A DNA stretch of 64,000 nt from Psychrobacter immobilis (GCA_904846265.1 CAJHAA010000002.1:248001-312000), one strand, 5' to 3'; shown: positions 1-8,167, counted from the first letter of the stretch. Numbers and translations are program-made. The notes: generated by a model not told the origin, from the sequence alone.

Positions 1-1
1 G

Positions 2-622
2 GTCAAGGATATCGAAGCGTATGGTGTAAAAGGCTTGGCAGTCGAATGTAATATCTTGAAAGATGAAGATTTGGTCGTTATGGTAGATAAGGTCGTCGCT
101 GAATTTGGCACTGTCAATATTTTAATCAATAATGCTGGTGGCGGCGGCGGTGGTCGTGAAAACCCAGCCACCGCATCGGTCGATGATATTCGCCGTGACT
201 TTGAGTTAAATGTGTTTAGTGGCTGGCGCTTGTCTCAATTATGCGTGCCACACATGAAAGCGTCGGGTTATGGTTCGATTGTATTTACCACTTCGATGTC
301 GAGTATCAATAAAAGCCCGAACATGAGTGGTTATGCAGGATCAAAAGCGGCTGTCAATCATATGGTGGCGAACTTGGCACATGATTTTGGCCCTGAGGTA
401 CGCGTCAATGCGGTTGGCCCTGGTGCCACGCGTACTGATGCGTTAAAAACTGTACTAACACCAGAAATCGAAAAGAAAATGCTAGAACATACGCCGATTC
501 AACGTTTGGGTGAAGCCGATGATATCGCTGGTGCTATGCTGTATTTTGCCGCACCACTATCTGAGTGGGTCAGTGGTCAAACCATATTTGTGAATTGCGG
601 CGGTGTGCAAACCTTGGACTAA
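2..622 (+). CDS. SDR family oxidoreductase (5' end cut by window edge)
   Basis: Short-chain dehydrogenase/reductase. The frame is open from base 2, so the start and the N-terminal TGxxxGIG nucleotide-binding motif lie outside the window. Visible family marks are the NNAG motif followed by a run of glycines, the catalytic Ser in the FTTSMSS stretch, and the YAGSK catalytic Tyr/Lys pair. The end of the protein, with the VSGQ and CGG elements, is typical of classical SDRs of about 250 residues. The pattern resembles 7-alpha-hydroxysteroid dehydrogenase or gluconate 5-dehydrogenase-like members, but the substrate cannot be named. A hairpin terminator follows at 693. Confidence 0.85.
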   Translation, partial: VKDIEAYGVKGLAVECNILKDEDLVVMVDKVVAEFGTVNILINNAGGGGGGRENPATASVDDIRRDFELNVFSGWRLSQLCVPHMKASGYGSIVFTTSMSSINKSPNMSGYAGSKAAVNHMVANLAHDFGPEVRVNAVGPGATRTDALKTVLTPEIEKKMLEHTPIQRLGEADDIAGAMLYFAAPLSEWVSGQTIFVNCGGVQTLD

Positions 623-692
623 GCTTATCTGCATATGAAAGTATTTAAACCATGATGTTAAAGCTATAGTAAATAGTAAAAAAACCGTTATG

Positions 693-733
693 AAAAGCGT
701 CATCCAATGTATAGTTGGGTGACGCTTTTATCG
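693..733 (+). terminator. Intrinsic terminator after the SDR gene
   Basis: Ten-base arms AAAAGCGTCA (693-702) and TGACGCTTTT (720-729) form a stem with further pairing inside (CCAA/TTGG). It sits 70 bases after the SDR stop and before the convergent amidohydrolase stop, so it may serve both strands. Confidence 0.7.
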
Positions 734-837
734 TTTTAAGCCTATGTTTCATGATAAAGGTGCTGGCGCATTGATAGGCTGTATCTTTCAATTGACTGAA
801 TGTGCTCAATTAAAGAGTATTCAAGTTACTCAAGTTA

Positions 838-2073
838 TTAAAAGCAAATATGGGCGACCTCATTGCAAAAAGTTTGCTTGCCATTCTTAAAGCCTGCGAT
901 GGCTTGCGAATTGATTCTAATCGCTTCTACCGCGTCTTTCGCTTCTAATATGACTAGGGTAGCCAGTGCTCCTACTTTAATCTCCGTTTGCTGTGACAAA
1001 AGTTTCGCTGCATTTTTGCTAATCATATCGAATACCTCTGCTATCTGCTCATCTTTTGCTAATTGAGTGATATTGGCATACATATTTGCCATTCTAATCA
1101 GTGAGGCATCACCGTAAGGCGTGAAAGCATTTAAAATATTATTACTAGAAATAGTCGTATTGATGCCCATTGCTAATAGCTCATTGGCGTTGACCATGCC
1201 TCTAGGAATGAGCGCATCATAATCACGCCCATTCAAAAATATGTCGGTGGCTGGTAACACCGTCAAGGTAATGTCAGCGAATTTCAGTAACGCAGCCATT
1301 TCCATACGTTTGTCTTTGTCCATCGCCGATAATTTAGTCACATGACCAATAGACACGCGACCTTGATAATGGCGCTTGATGGTTTCTTCAACCAATTTTG
1401 GAATGCTCGAGCCTTGTGGATCCAGATCAAAATCCAGATGAAAATCAACATCGACGTCAAACTGCTCAGCCAAGTCAAACACCATTTCAATATGCTTGTG
1501 AGGATTCTCATCTTTGTATGGACATCCGCCAACCAAATCAGCGCCTTGCGACAATGCCAGTTTTAGTAGCTCATGAGTATGCAGGTCATTGGTCAATCCT
1601 GATTGCGCAAAGGCGCAAATCTCTATATCGATGGCAAATGCATAGGTGTCGCGGGCTTTTTTGATGGCATTGAAGGCACGCATCTCTGTTTTTGAATCTG
1701 TTTCAACAAAGGTACGCAGACCAACGGTGCCTTTTTTAATCGCCATCTCAATCACTCGTGAAGCACGATTAAACACATCTACTTCCGTAAAATCCTTTTT
1801 AGCCTTACCTGTTTCTTCAACAGCCTCGTTTAAATCACCTTGCTCTATAGTACAGCGATCAAGGATGCAGGCTTTATCAAGGTGAATGTGGCTCTCATAG
1901 AATCCTGTACAGACAAAGTAACCTTTAGCATCGTAAATTGCTTTTGGCGCATCATCATGTTCAGGTTTTTCCGAAATGTCGTCAATGCTCTCAATATAAG
2001 CGTCGTTTATACTGATATTAACCAAGTTTTTATGATTGGGTAATTGGGCATTTTTTATAAGTAAATCGGGCAT
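838..2073 (-). CDS. Cytosine-deaminase-like amidohydrolase with altered active site
   Basis: A 411-residue TIM-barrel amidohydrolase of the CodA/cytosine-deaminase-like branch, probably hydrolysing a cyclic amine or amide. The N-terminal beta segment ends in the metal motif HIH (residues 62-64); further ligands are probably H212 (in DFHLDF) and H244 (in IGHVTK). By alignment from memory with E. coli CodA (H61, H63, H214, E217, H246, D313), the spacing is kept, but Glu217 is Phe215 here and Asp313 falls on Asn311 in the stretch SSNNILNAF. So it is either a distinct subfamily with other chemistry or an inactive homologue. The start is supported by AAGGA upstream of the ATG. It is divergent from the BLUF/Roadblock module, with 430 bases between. 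Confidence 0.75.
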   Translation of the reverse strand: MPDLLIKNAQLPNHKNLVNISINDAYIESIDDISEKPEHDDAPKAIYDAKGYFVCTGFYESHIHLDKACILDRCTIEQGDLNEAVEETGKAKKDFTEVDVFNRASRVIEMAIKKGTVGLRTFVETDSKTEMRAFNAIKKARDTYAFAIDIEICAFAQSGLTNDLHTHELLKLALSQGADLVGGCPYKDENPHKHIEMVFDLAEQFDVDVDFHLDFDLDPQGSSIPKLVEETIKRHYQGRVSIGHVTKLSAMDKDKRMEMAALLKFADITLTVLPATDIFLNGRDYDALIPRGMVNANELLAMGINTTISSNNILNAFTPYGDASLIRMANMYANITQLAKDEQIAEVFDMISKNAAKLLSQQTEIKVGALATLVILEAKDAVEAIRINSQAIAGFKNGKQTFCNEVAHICF

Positions 2074-2344
2074 CGTTTTTCCTTAGTTGTTTGCTTGGAA
2101 TGACTCAACGATCAATGGCATTTTAGTGTTAAGAGTGGGGTTTTAAACTTTAAATTCGCATGATTATTCGATGTTTTTATTTTTTCCTACCCAACGGTCG
2201 TTTTTTGTTCATGAGTGGTTAGGGGCAAGCGTCATCGAGTCTAATATATGGAATATAATGACCACCGCTACGGTATGTAGACTTTGTTTATAAATAGACT
2301 ATATCGTTTTTACCAAAAAACATACTTAGTTATTGATATTTTAT

Positions 2345-2353
2345 TGTTATAAT
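2345..2353 (+). promoter_or_regulatory. Candidate extended -10 promoter for the BLUF/Roadblock module
   Basis: TGTTATAAT matches the extended -10 consensus TGnTATAAT at every position. No good -35 hexamer is present 16-18 bases upstream, which is tolerated in extended -10 promoters. Transcription would start near 2360 and leave a leader of about 140 bases. The 430-base divergent gap 2074-2503 is otherwise AT-rich with nothing else I can name. Confidence 0.4.
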
Positions 2354-2503
2354 TATCTTATAAGTTTTGAGTGTAAGTTAAGATATACTAATAATAAAAA
2401 GAGTAAATAATAAGCTGGATTTAGCTTCATACCTTGAAACTACGAAGGCATTTCTGTGATGGAATGACTTAATTTAAATACAATCAGATAAATAGGAAAA
2501 AGT

Positions 2504-2863
2504 ATGTCAAATATCGCTGAGTCGTTACAAGAATTAATGAATCTTGATGGTGCAATGGGTGGCTGTATCGTCGACTACATGTCAGGCATGGTACTTGGTA
2601 TGGCTGGCGGCGGCGTTGACTTAGAACTTGCAGCAGCAGGGAACTCGCAAGTGGTAAAGGCGAAGGTAGCAACGATGAAGTCATTAGATATCAAAGGTGA
2701 AATCGAAGATATGTTAATCACCTTGGAGTCTCAACTGCACATCATTCGTCCTACAGCCAAGCATGAAGACTTGTTTATTTATTTGGTGCTTGATAAATCA
2801 AAAGCCAATCTTGCATTAGCCCGCCGTAAGGTACAAGCGGTAGAAAATAAACTAGAAGTATAA
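2504..2863 (+). CDS. Roadblock/LC7 domain protein (first of two)
   Basis: A 119-residue single-domain Roadblock/LC7 protein. The pattern is a short helix (SLQELMNLDG), a GGCIVDYMSG strand-turn-strand, a central helix and a C-terminal ALARRKVQAVENKL helix, as in MglB and bacterial conservon B proteins. Such proteins dimerise and bind, and often activate, a Ras-like GTPase. The start has AGGA 7 bases upstream. It is the first gene of a same-strand group with a BLUF receptor, a small GTPase and a second Roadblock. It is separated from the BLUF gene by 188 bases that contain two hairpins, so it may also be expressed as a separate short message. The domain call is by pattern recognition; the role as GTPase partner is inference from context. 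Confidence 0.75.
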   Translation: MSNIAESLQELMNLDGAMGGCIVDYMSGMVLGMAGGGVDLELAAAGNSQVVKAKVATMKSLDIKGEIEDMLITLESQLHIIRPTAKHEDLFIYLVLDKSKANLALARRKVQAVENKLEV

Positions 2864-2906
2864 TTCGGTTGGTCGTGTTCAAAAAATGAGTGATTTATCA
2901 AACTCT

Positions 2907-2988
2907 CCTTGTTGCTTATCGCGCCTTAAATAAGACAAGACTGGCAACAAGGTCAAATTCGCTATGTACGTACTGTACATAGCGAATT
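2907..2988 (+). other. Tandem perfect hairpins between roadblock and BLUF genes
   Basis: Two perfect inverted repeats lie back to back. The first has arms CCTTGTTGC (2907-2915) and GCAACAAGG (2944-2952) with a 28-base loop. The second has 14-base arms AATTCGCTATGTAC (2956-2969) and its exact complement (2975-2988) with a 5-base loop. The second is followed by an AT-rich stretch without a clean T run, so it is a weak terminator at best. An attenuator, an RNA-processing site or a palindromic operator for the BLUF gene are all possible. Confidence 0.6.
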
Positions 2989-3051
2989 ATTATTTTATAG
3001 GCAGTAGGAATAACTTAACGAGCGTGAGCCGTTTTATCAAGTGGTGGCAAA

Positions 3052-3780
3052 ATGAAGTGTATTGCGTACGTCAGTAGAGTGCCTATCAGTGATCGTACTA
3101 TTCGAATGCCTACTGGGTTATCAGACATCGTTAGCGTCTCTCGTAAGCATAATCCAAAATCGCAAATTACGGGTATCATCTCTTACCGTGACGGTCAGTA
3201 TCTGCAAGTGCTAGAAGGCCCTTATCTTGAAGTAGACAAGTTAATGAGTAAGATAGCTTCTGATCCTAGACATGAAGATCTTTGGGTGTTTTTGGATGTA
3301 CGCGTGATCAAACGCAGCTTTCATAATTGGGCTGTGAGCGTGTTTGATTTTGTGGATCAAGGCAACTTTTTTAATGCGTTCATTGAGAACAATAGCGCTG
3401 TGTTAAACAGCTTTGATGAGTCTCAACAAAGACGTATTCAACCGTTTATTGATATAAAAAAATCTGATACGGTGCCTGAAAAATATTATGAAGGTAAGGA
3501 TTTAAGATTGCTGGCATGGCCTGATCTCAACAATGAAAGCCAGCCGCAAATGATTATGAACCTGTGTATCAAATTGACTAAAAAGCCTTATTCGTTTAAT
3601 GCACTAGCGGACAGTGGTGATTTTGGCAGCCATCATCAAGTCACACAGATTATCAGAGAGTTTGATCGTTTAGGTTTATTGAGTGTTACAGAGGCAGCAC
3701 CGATACATGAGCAAACCGTAATTGAGAAAAAGCCTAACAAATTTTATGGTGCGATCAAAAAATTCTTAGGAATGAGGTAA
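3052..3780 (+). CDS. BLUF domain blue-light receptor with C-terminal extension
   Basis: A 242-residue photoreceptor. Residues 1-100 form a BLUF domain (blue light using FAD). The flavin-pocket Tyr6, His33-Asn34 (as in AppA His44-Asn45), Gln52 in LQVLEG and Trp93 are all present, and DPRHEDL matches the family's helix. The semi-conserved Met two residues after Trp is Val95. Residues about 125-215 look like a winged-helix-type alpha/beta domain ([15 protein letters not shown] through [13 protein letters not shown]) and the tail is basic. It is coupled to the GTPase gene downstream (4 bases apart) and is likely its light-dependent input; that link is inference. The Shine-Dalgarno sequence is weak (GGTGG). 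Confidence 0.88.
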   Translation: MKCIAYVSRVPISDRTIRMPTGLSDIVSVSRKHNPKSQITGIISYRDGQYLQVLEGPYLEVDKLMSKIASDPRHEDLWVFLDVRVIKRSFHNWAVSVFDFVDQGNFFNAFIENNSAVLNSFDESQQRRIQPFIDIKKSDTVPEKYYEGKDLRLLAWPDLNNESQPQMIMNLCIKLTKKPYSFNALADSGDFGSHHQVTQIIREFDRLGLLSVTEAAPIHEQTVIEKKPNKFYGAIKKFLGMR

Positions 3781-3784
3781 AAAA

Positions 3785-4318
3785 TTGAATTATCAGAAGC
3801 TAGCAATTATTGGGGAAGTAGGTGCTGGAAAAACTCAGTTGGTCAAAACCCTAAGCGAGATAAGCCCCATCGAAACAGAAGCAAAATCTAGTATCGATAT
3901 CGGTAAAGAGTACACGACGGTCGGCATCGATTATGGGCGCATCACTCTGTCTGACGATATGGCGCTAGGTATTTACGGCGTGCCAGGTCAAGAGCGTTTT
4001 TCTTTTTTATGGGAGTTCGTCAATCAGTCGCTATGGGGATTGCTCATTTTGATTAGATATGGCGAGACACCCGATTATGCCAATTTAGATAAGCTGTTAC
4101 ACTTTTTTGCACCAGAAAAAAATCAGACCACGTGTATCATTGGTATCACTCATTGCGAAGATGCTGACAAAGATAGTCTTTCAGCACTGGGACAAGAAAT
4201 AAGAGTGATGTTGATGCAGCATAACGTGGTGGCACCTGTGCTCCATACAGATCCTAGAAATAGAGAGTCCGCCGTGTCTCTGTTGTCATTATTTAATACC
4301 CTTAATAATCAAGACTAA
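3785..4318 (+). CDS. MglA-like small Ras-family GTPase
   Basis: A 177-residue Ras-like GTPase. G1 is GEVGAGKT (10-17), the switch I Thr is near residue 44-45, and G3 is GVPGQERF (65-72). As in MglA and related bacterial GTPases, the usual G3 Asp is missing (Gly65 here). G4 is unusual: THCED at 122-126 in place of N/TKxD. The start is TTG, chosen because GAGG lies 7 bases upstream right at the end of the BLUF gene. Its stop overlaps the next ATG (TAATG), so translation of the second Roadblock protein is probably coupled. It is likely the molecular switch of the module, with the two Roadblock proteins as regulators. ATP or GTP preference cannot be settled from sequence. Confidence 0.8.
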   Translation: MNYQKLAIIGEVGAGKTQLVKTLSEISPIETEAKSSIDIGKEYTTVGIDYGRITLSDDMALGIYGVPGQERFSFLWEFVNQSLWGLLILIRYGETPDYANLDKLLHFFAPEKNQTTCIIGITHCEDADKDSLSALGQEIRVMLMQHNVVAPVLHTDPRNRESAVSLLSLFNTLNNQD

Positions 4319-4743
4319 TGCCAGATATGACTATGTTAAAAGAAAAATTAGACGAAAAATCACCAGCAAAAATAGCGTTATTAAGCCATATGAAAGCATT
4401 GTGTGACGCCAATAGAGAAGTCATATTGGTTAGCTTATGCACCACAGATGGCTTTCCCATTAGTTGCTTTTCGATCAGTGAATTGAGCAATCAAACGGAC
4501 AAGTTTGCGGCGATGAGTAGCACGCTATCAGCGCTGAGCGATTCATCCGCGAGTCAAATGAAGCAGGGCAAGTGCGACATCACTATCGTCGAAGCCACTG
4601 CTGGAAATATGCTATTTGTCAAAACTGACTATATCGGTAAGCCGTGTGTATTGACCGTGGTAGCGCAGAATAAGATGGCACTAGCAGAAGCAAGGTATAA
4701 GACCAAAAAACTGATTGGTGTCATTTCTGCTATCACTGAATAA
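4318..4743 (+). CDS. Roadblock/LC7 domain protein (second)
   Basis: A 141-residue Roadblock/LC7-like protein. The strand pattern VILVSLCTTDGFPISCF, then a helix KFAAMSSTLSALSDSSASQM, then strands MLFVKTDYIG and VLTVVAQNKMAL and a final helix, fits the fold. It differs clearly from the 119-residue Roadblock protein upstream, so the two may form a heterodimer or act at different steps. The ATG overlaps the stop of the GTPase gene (TAATG), which implies a fixed stoichiometry. It is the last gene of the module; the decayed LysR gene follows on the opposite strand. Confidence 0.75.
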   Translation: MPDMTMLKEKLDEKSPAKIALLSHMKALCDANREVILVSLCTTDGFPISCFSISELSNQTDKFAAMSSTLSALSDSSASQMKQGKCDITIVEATAGNMLFVKTDYIGKPCVLTVVAQNKMALAEARYKTKKLIGVISAITE

Positions 4744-4797
4744 GGCGCATAAGTAACTAAGATTGCTGGATTCGGTAGGCTATAAGCGATAATTCGA

Positions 4798-5262
4798 CTA
4801 TGATAGACATGTGATACTATTTGCGTGATCAAATATCGACACTGTATTCAGATATCGACCTTGTATAAAGGTGATGCCCTGACCTTTGACGGCCATATCT
4901 ACCAAAAACTCAGCATTAGCGGCATTAATTTTGGCATGGATCCTGTGCTTATGCTTTCTGCCTTCTTCATCGGTCAGCTTTAGGTTGCTGGTTGTGCCAA
5001 AACCATCTTGTAAAAATTCATGATTTCTCAAATCTGCTAGCGTCTCAAGTAATCCCATTCTGCTCAGATAATCGGGACTGGCAAAGAGCGAATAACGAAT
5101 CATCGCCAACCGTTTTACTTGGTCGCTGGAATCTTGCAGCTCTTAATGCGAACGACGAGCTCATACCCTTCTTCGATCAAATCAATGTGTCGATCAGAAA
5201 AACCCAACTCAACGTTTAGGACGGGACAGCCAGTGCTGTATCTATCGGTGATGGCGCGTAAT
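4798..5262 (-). pseudogene. LysR-type regulator remnant, frameshifted and lacking the HTH
   Basis: On the minus strand, the upstream part (about 5262-5130) reads as LysR effector-domain sequence: PVLNVELGFSDRHIDLIEEG, then YELVVRIKS, ending at a stop. In another frame, 5109-4798 continues with RYSLFASPDYLSRMG and AANAEFLVDMAVKGQGI, which is the following part of the same domain. The frames are joined by a shift near 5120. The N-terminal winged helix-turn-helix is absent and the C-terminus is short. It is a decaying gene, not a functional regulator. Confidence 0.75.
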
Positions 5263-5507
5263 GAAGAATTTCTACAGTACATTGCGTAGAGGCTTGTCGC
5301 GTATTAACTATCGGGAGAATAGGCTGAATTTATGCTGTTGGCTCTATTCTAAAATGAATGGTTCGATTTTGAAGTAAACAGTTCTGCTGTGGCTATTTGA
5401 TGCTATGTTTACAGTGTTATTGTTCTGAAATCTAGAGTAATTAATTACAGTCAATAAATTTTTTTGATAGCTTATTTTTCATAACTTGTTCTTTGATAGC
5501 TTAATAT

Positions 5508-5548
5508 ACAAAGCACCACTTAACGGATTGTTGAGCGGTGCTTTTTTG
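5508..5548 (+). terminator. Strong hairpin with T run
   Basis: AAGCACC (5511-5517) pairs with GGTGCTT (5536-5542), and inside it CTTAAC pairs with GTTGAG around loop GGATT, followed by TTTTTT on the plus strand. It lies in a 371-base gene-free stretch (5263-5633) in which I see nothing else. It could end readthrough from the BLUF module or, on the minus strand, the Mpo1-like gene. Confidence 0.65.
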
Positions 5549-5633
5549 AATCAAAATATCAGTTTTAGATAGTGGTTTTTTAGATACTAATTCTAACGAT
5601 ACTGAGCTTAAATATACTATCAAGAATACATAG

Positions 5634-6086
5634 TTAGGCTTGGCTTTTTTTACGACCTATCAAGCTATTAGCTACCCATGCTGGACCAATTAATAAGAAT
5701 TGTAAGTCTTCAAAAAACGAGGGTTTTTTGCCTTCAATTTTATGACCGATGAACTGTCCAATCCAAGCAACCACAAAAACAGCTGCCCAAACCTTAAAGC
5801 CCCATGGTAATAATGCCATTACTGACAAACAAATAAGAATAAACATCCCCATTGCCAAGAATAACGGCGTGGATAGACGCATATAAAATAACAATACCAA
5901 CGCGCTAAGTACCAAGGTAAACCAAACTGATAGCGACATGCCCATGCCTAACAGGCTGACAAATATCGTAGGAACGCATAGCCAATGGATTTTTTTATTG
6001 ACTAGGTTTTGATGACTGACAGAATATTCACTAAGCCATTGCTCAAGTGTGCGTTTAGACAGGCGTTTTTGCTGAGTACGAGACAT
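5634..6086 (-). CDS. DUF962/Mpo1-like membrane protein
   Basis: A 150-residue integral membrane protein of the DUF962 (YGL010w/Mpo1) family. The yeast member is an iron-dependent dioxygenase in alpha-oxidation of 2-hydroxy fatty acids. Family marks are an N-terminal WLSEYSVSHQN...KIHWLCVP with two conserved His, four hydrophobic segments, and QFIGHKIEGKKPSFFEDLQF before the last helix. An in-frame ATG lies four codons upstream, but GGAGGT sits just ahead of the second ATG at 6086, so I chose that start. The function in bacteria is not established. Confidence 0.8.
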   Translation of the reverse strand: MSRTQQKRLSKRTLEQWLSEYSVSHQNLVNKKIHWLCVPTIFVSLLGMGMSLSVWFTLVLSALVLLFYMRLSTPLFLAMGMFILICLSVMALLPWGFKVWAAVFVVAWIGQFIGHKIEGKKPSFFEDLQFLLIGPAWVANSLIGRKKSQA

Positions 6087-6281
6087 ACTAACCTCCATGT
6101 TAGTAGATGAATTGAAAAATCTCTCCTATCAGTTGTAGCACTAATTGAGCCACTCCACCACATTATCTAATAGACGGCACAGTCAAAACCTATAACGTTA
6201 TCAACATGTTTGCCAATATCTGCGAGCTCTTTGGTTTTATTCTTTTAAGATGTCACCACTTATGACCATACAAGATAAGCG

Positions 6282-7013
6282 TTAACCTTGTTCACTGCGC
6301 TGCCATTCATACAAACCAATAAAGGCGTTTATTTGATATATCATGGTTTGAATGGCAAAAATGTAATTGCCTGACATTAGATTGACGATGAGCCAGACAA
6401 AGTTAACGATAATCCATAACCACCAGTTAAATGAATAGCGCAAAATCATCGCGGCTTGTGCAGTAATGGAGAGGACAAAAGCAATGACGTTGATCCAAAA
6501 GAAGGAAATAAATCCTAGAAATTTACTATTATCATCTTCAACCACTGCATAGCCATAGCTGGCGAGTAAATCATTTACTGTGGGGAAAAGTGCGAGACCA
6601 AGAATAATAAAGGCAGCGGTAATCAACCAAACCGCTTTGCTCGCAGCCTTTGGTATCATGTCGCCATCAGGATCGGTATGTTTTGACCAATAAAAAATAC
6701 CGTAGACATGGGTGAAAAAGTTAAAGAGCGGCGCGAGCATCAAACCGACTGCACCAGACGTCGCCTGCACGACGACTTCTCCCGCAGTCGCTGCCATTCC
6801 CAACCCGTTGCCCATGACGTTTTTGCGAAATGATAGCGAAACCACACAGACCAAACCAACGAAAGACACGCCCAAATAAAACATATCAAGTGTGGTGTGT
6901 TCTGTCGTGAGCCAAAAACCTGCGGATAATGCTATCACCCCGCAAATGAACCAAGTGACAATCCATTGCATCGCCCACTTTCCAGTAATATTATCTAATA
7001 GCTGAATACGCAT
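6282..7013 (-). CDS. pnuC: PnuC-type nicotinamide riboside/NMN transporter
   Basis: A 243-residue membrane protein with seven or so hydrophobic segments. PnuC features include FYWSKHTDPDGD after the third helix, FFWINVIAFVLSITAQAAM, and the Trp-rich helix NWWLWIIVNFVWLIVNLM followed by YQINAFIGLYEW near the end. PnuC proteins move nicotinamide riboside by facilitated diffusion, and the substrate is trapped by phosphorylation inside. It lies 113 bases downstream of the NadR-like kinase gene on the same strand, fitting an uptake-plus-trapping pair. AAGGA precedes the start. Confidence 0.85.
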   Translation of the reverse strand: MRIQLLDNITGKWAMQWIVTWFICGVIALSAGFWLTTEHTTLDMFYLGVSFVGLVCVVSLSFRKNVMGNGLGMAATAGEVVVQATSGAVGLMLAPLFNFFTHVYGIFYWSKHTDPDGDMIPKAASKAVWLITAAFIILGLALFPTVNDLLASYGYAVVEDDNSKFLGFISFFWINVIAFVLSITAQAAMILRYSFNWWLWIIVNFVWLIVNLMSGNYIFAIQTMIYQINAFIGLYEWQRSEQG

Positions 7014-7126
7014 AAAGCCTTTTTCCTTAAAGTATTAAAACTACAATGAGTTCTTATTTTATTTTTTAGTATCATATTATTTTTGTATTATCGCTATTCT
7101 TGCCATCGCTATTTTTACCATCTCCT

Positions 7127-8167
7127 CTATCTGCCATAAACATACTGATCGATAAGCAGCAGCGCTTGCTGATAGCGCGCATCGTAATCTGGCTGATCAA
7201 CCATGTGTGGTTTGATATCATGACGAGCAAAAATATCGACGAGACGTTGCTCAAAGCGTCCACGCGCCTCAGGCGTGCCCAATGAGCGCATGCCATCATC
7301 AATCCACGGCGTATTGTTATCCAGCATAATGGTATGATCTAAGCGAAAATCATCGATACAAGCCGCCACAAAAGGATGGCTGCGACCTTCATATTCTTCA
7401 CAAAATGCTTGAGTGGTCACAAAATCGGTATCAACGATGGTGACAGGAGCGGTCGCATTAGCCGCCGCATCTCTTATAGCTTGAGCATGCTGAAGGGCAA
7501 TCGGACCATAGTCATTGTATTGTAGACCGACTTCACTACCACCCAAATCTGTACCGACATATAAGCGTCCCATCTCTAAAGCAAAGCTGGCGCCATAATA
7601 ATTGGCCAGTTTATGCACCAATGTGGTCTTACCCGAACTTTCGCCGCCAACAATCGCCACCGTTTTGGTATAGTCGCCGCGCGCTTGGGGATGAATAGCT
7701 GACCAATGCGCGACTGGATTACGGGCGATGGCATAAGAATCAAACTCAGGCTGTAACGGGGTCGTGACGACTGGTATCGATAATCGCTCATAGACATCAC
7801 TCTGCGCCAATGGGTGGTTTTCTGCGACAAACAAGACTGTATCTGCTGGTAAGTCGAGCGCTGTCGTCAAACGTTGTAGTTTGGCATTGCTGGCAGGAAT
7901 GTCGATTGTCACATCGACGAAGCTATCATGTAGCGGTAGCTCAATCTCATGAGTGGTATGAATCTGGATAAATGGCAAATCAGCACACGCCATCTGTAGC
8001 CAACGTGCTTTGTCTTGCAAAGTAATGTCAAAGTCTGGATGCGGTGCTGGATGCGCCATAATGATAATATGCAAGGTTTTCACTTGTCCTGCCGCAGCCA
8101 ATATACTGCGCATTTGACCTAAATGTAGTGGCTCAAAATGTCCAATCATCAATCCTGACTCGTACAT
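7127..8167 (-). CDS. nadR: NadR-like protein: ribosylnicotinamide kinase with degenerate NMNAT domain
   Basis: 346 residues with two domains of NadR and without the N-terminal repressor HTH of enterobacterial NadR. Residues 1-160 form a nucleotidyltransferase-like domain, but the HxGH motif reads HLGQ (15-18) and the position of ISxTxIR reads roughly DSYAIAR (143-149), so both catalytic signatures are broken. Residues 168-346 are the ribosylnicotinamide kinase domain with an intact P-loop GGESSGKTTL (174-183) and the later VDTDF and E-rich segments. The likely activity is phosphorylation of nicotinamide riboside delivered by the adjacent PnuC; another NMNAT (NadD/NadM) would finish NAD. AAGGAAA precedes the ATG. 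Confidence 0.82.
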   Translation of the reverse strand: MYESGLMIGHFEPLHLGQMRSILAAAGQVKTLHIIIMAHPAPHPDFDITLQDKARWLQMACADLPFIQIHTTHEIELPLHDSFVDVTIDIPASNAKLQRLTTALDLPADTVLFVAENHPLAQSDVYERLSIPVVTTPLQPEFDSYAIARNPVAHWSAIHPQARGDYTKTVAIVGGESSGKTTLVHKLANYYGASFALEMGRLYVGTDLGGSEVGLQYNDYGPIALQHAQAIRDAAANATAPVTIVDTDFVTTQAFCEEYEGRSHPFVAACIDDFRLDHTIMLDNNTPWIDDGMRSLGTPEARGRFEQRLVDIFARHDIKPHMVDQPDYDARYQQALLLIDQYVYGR

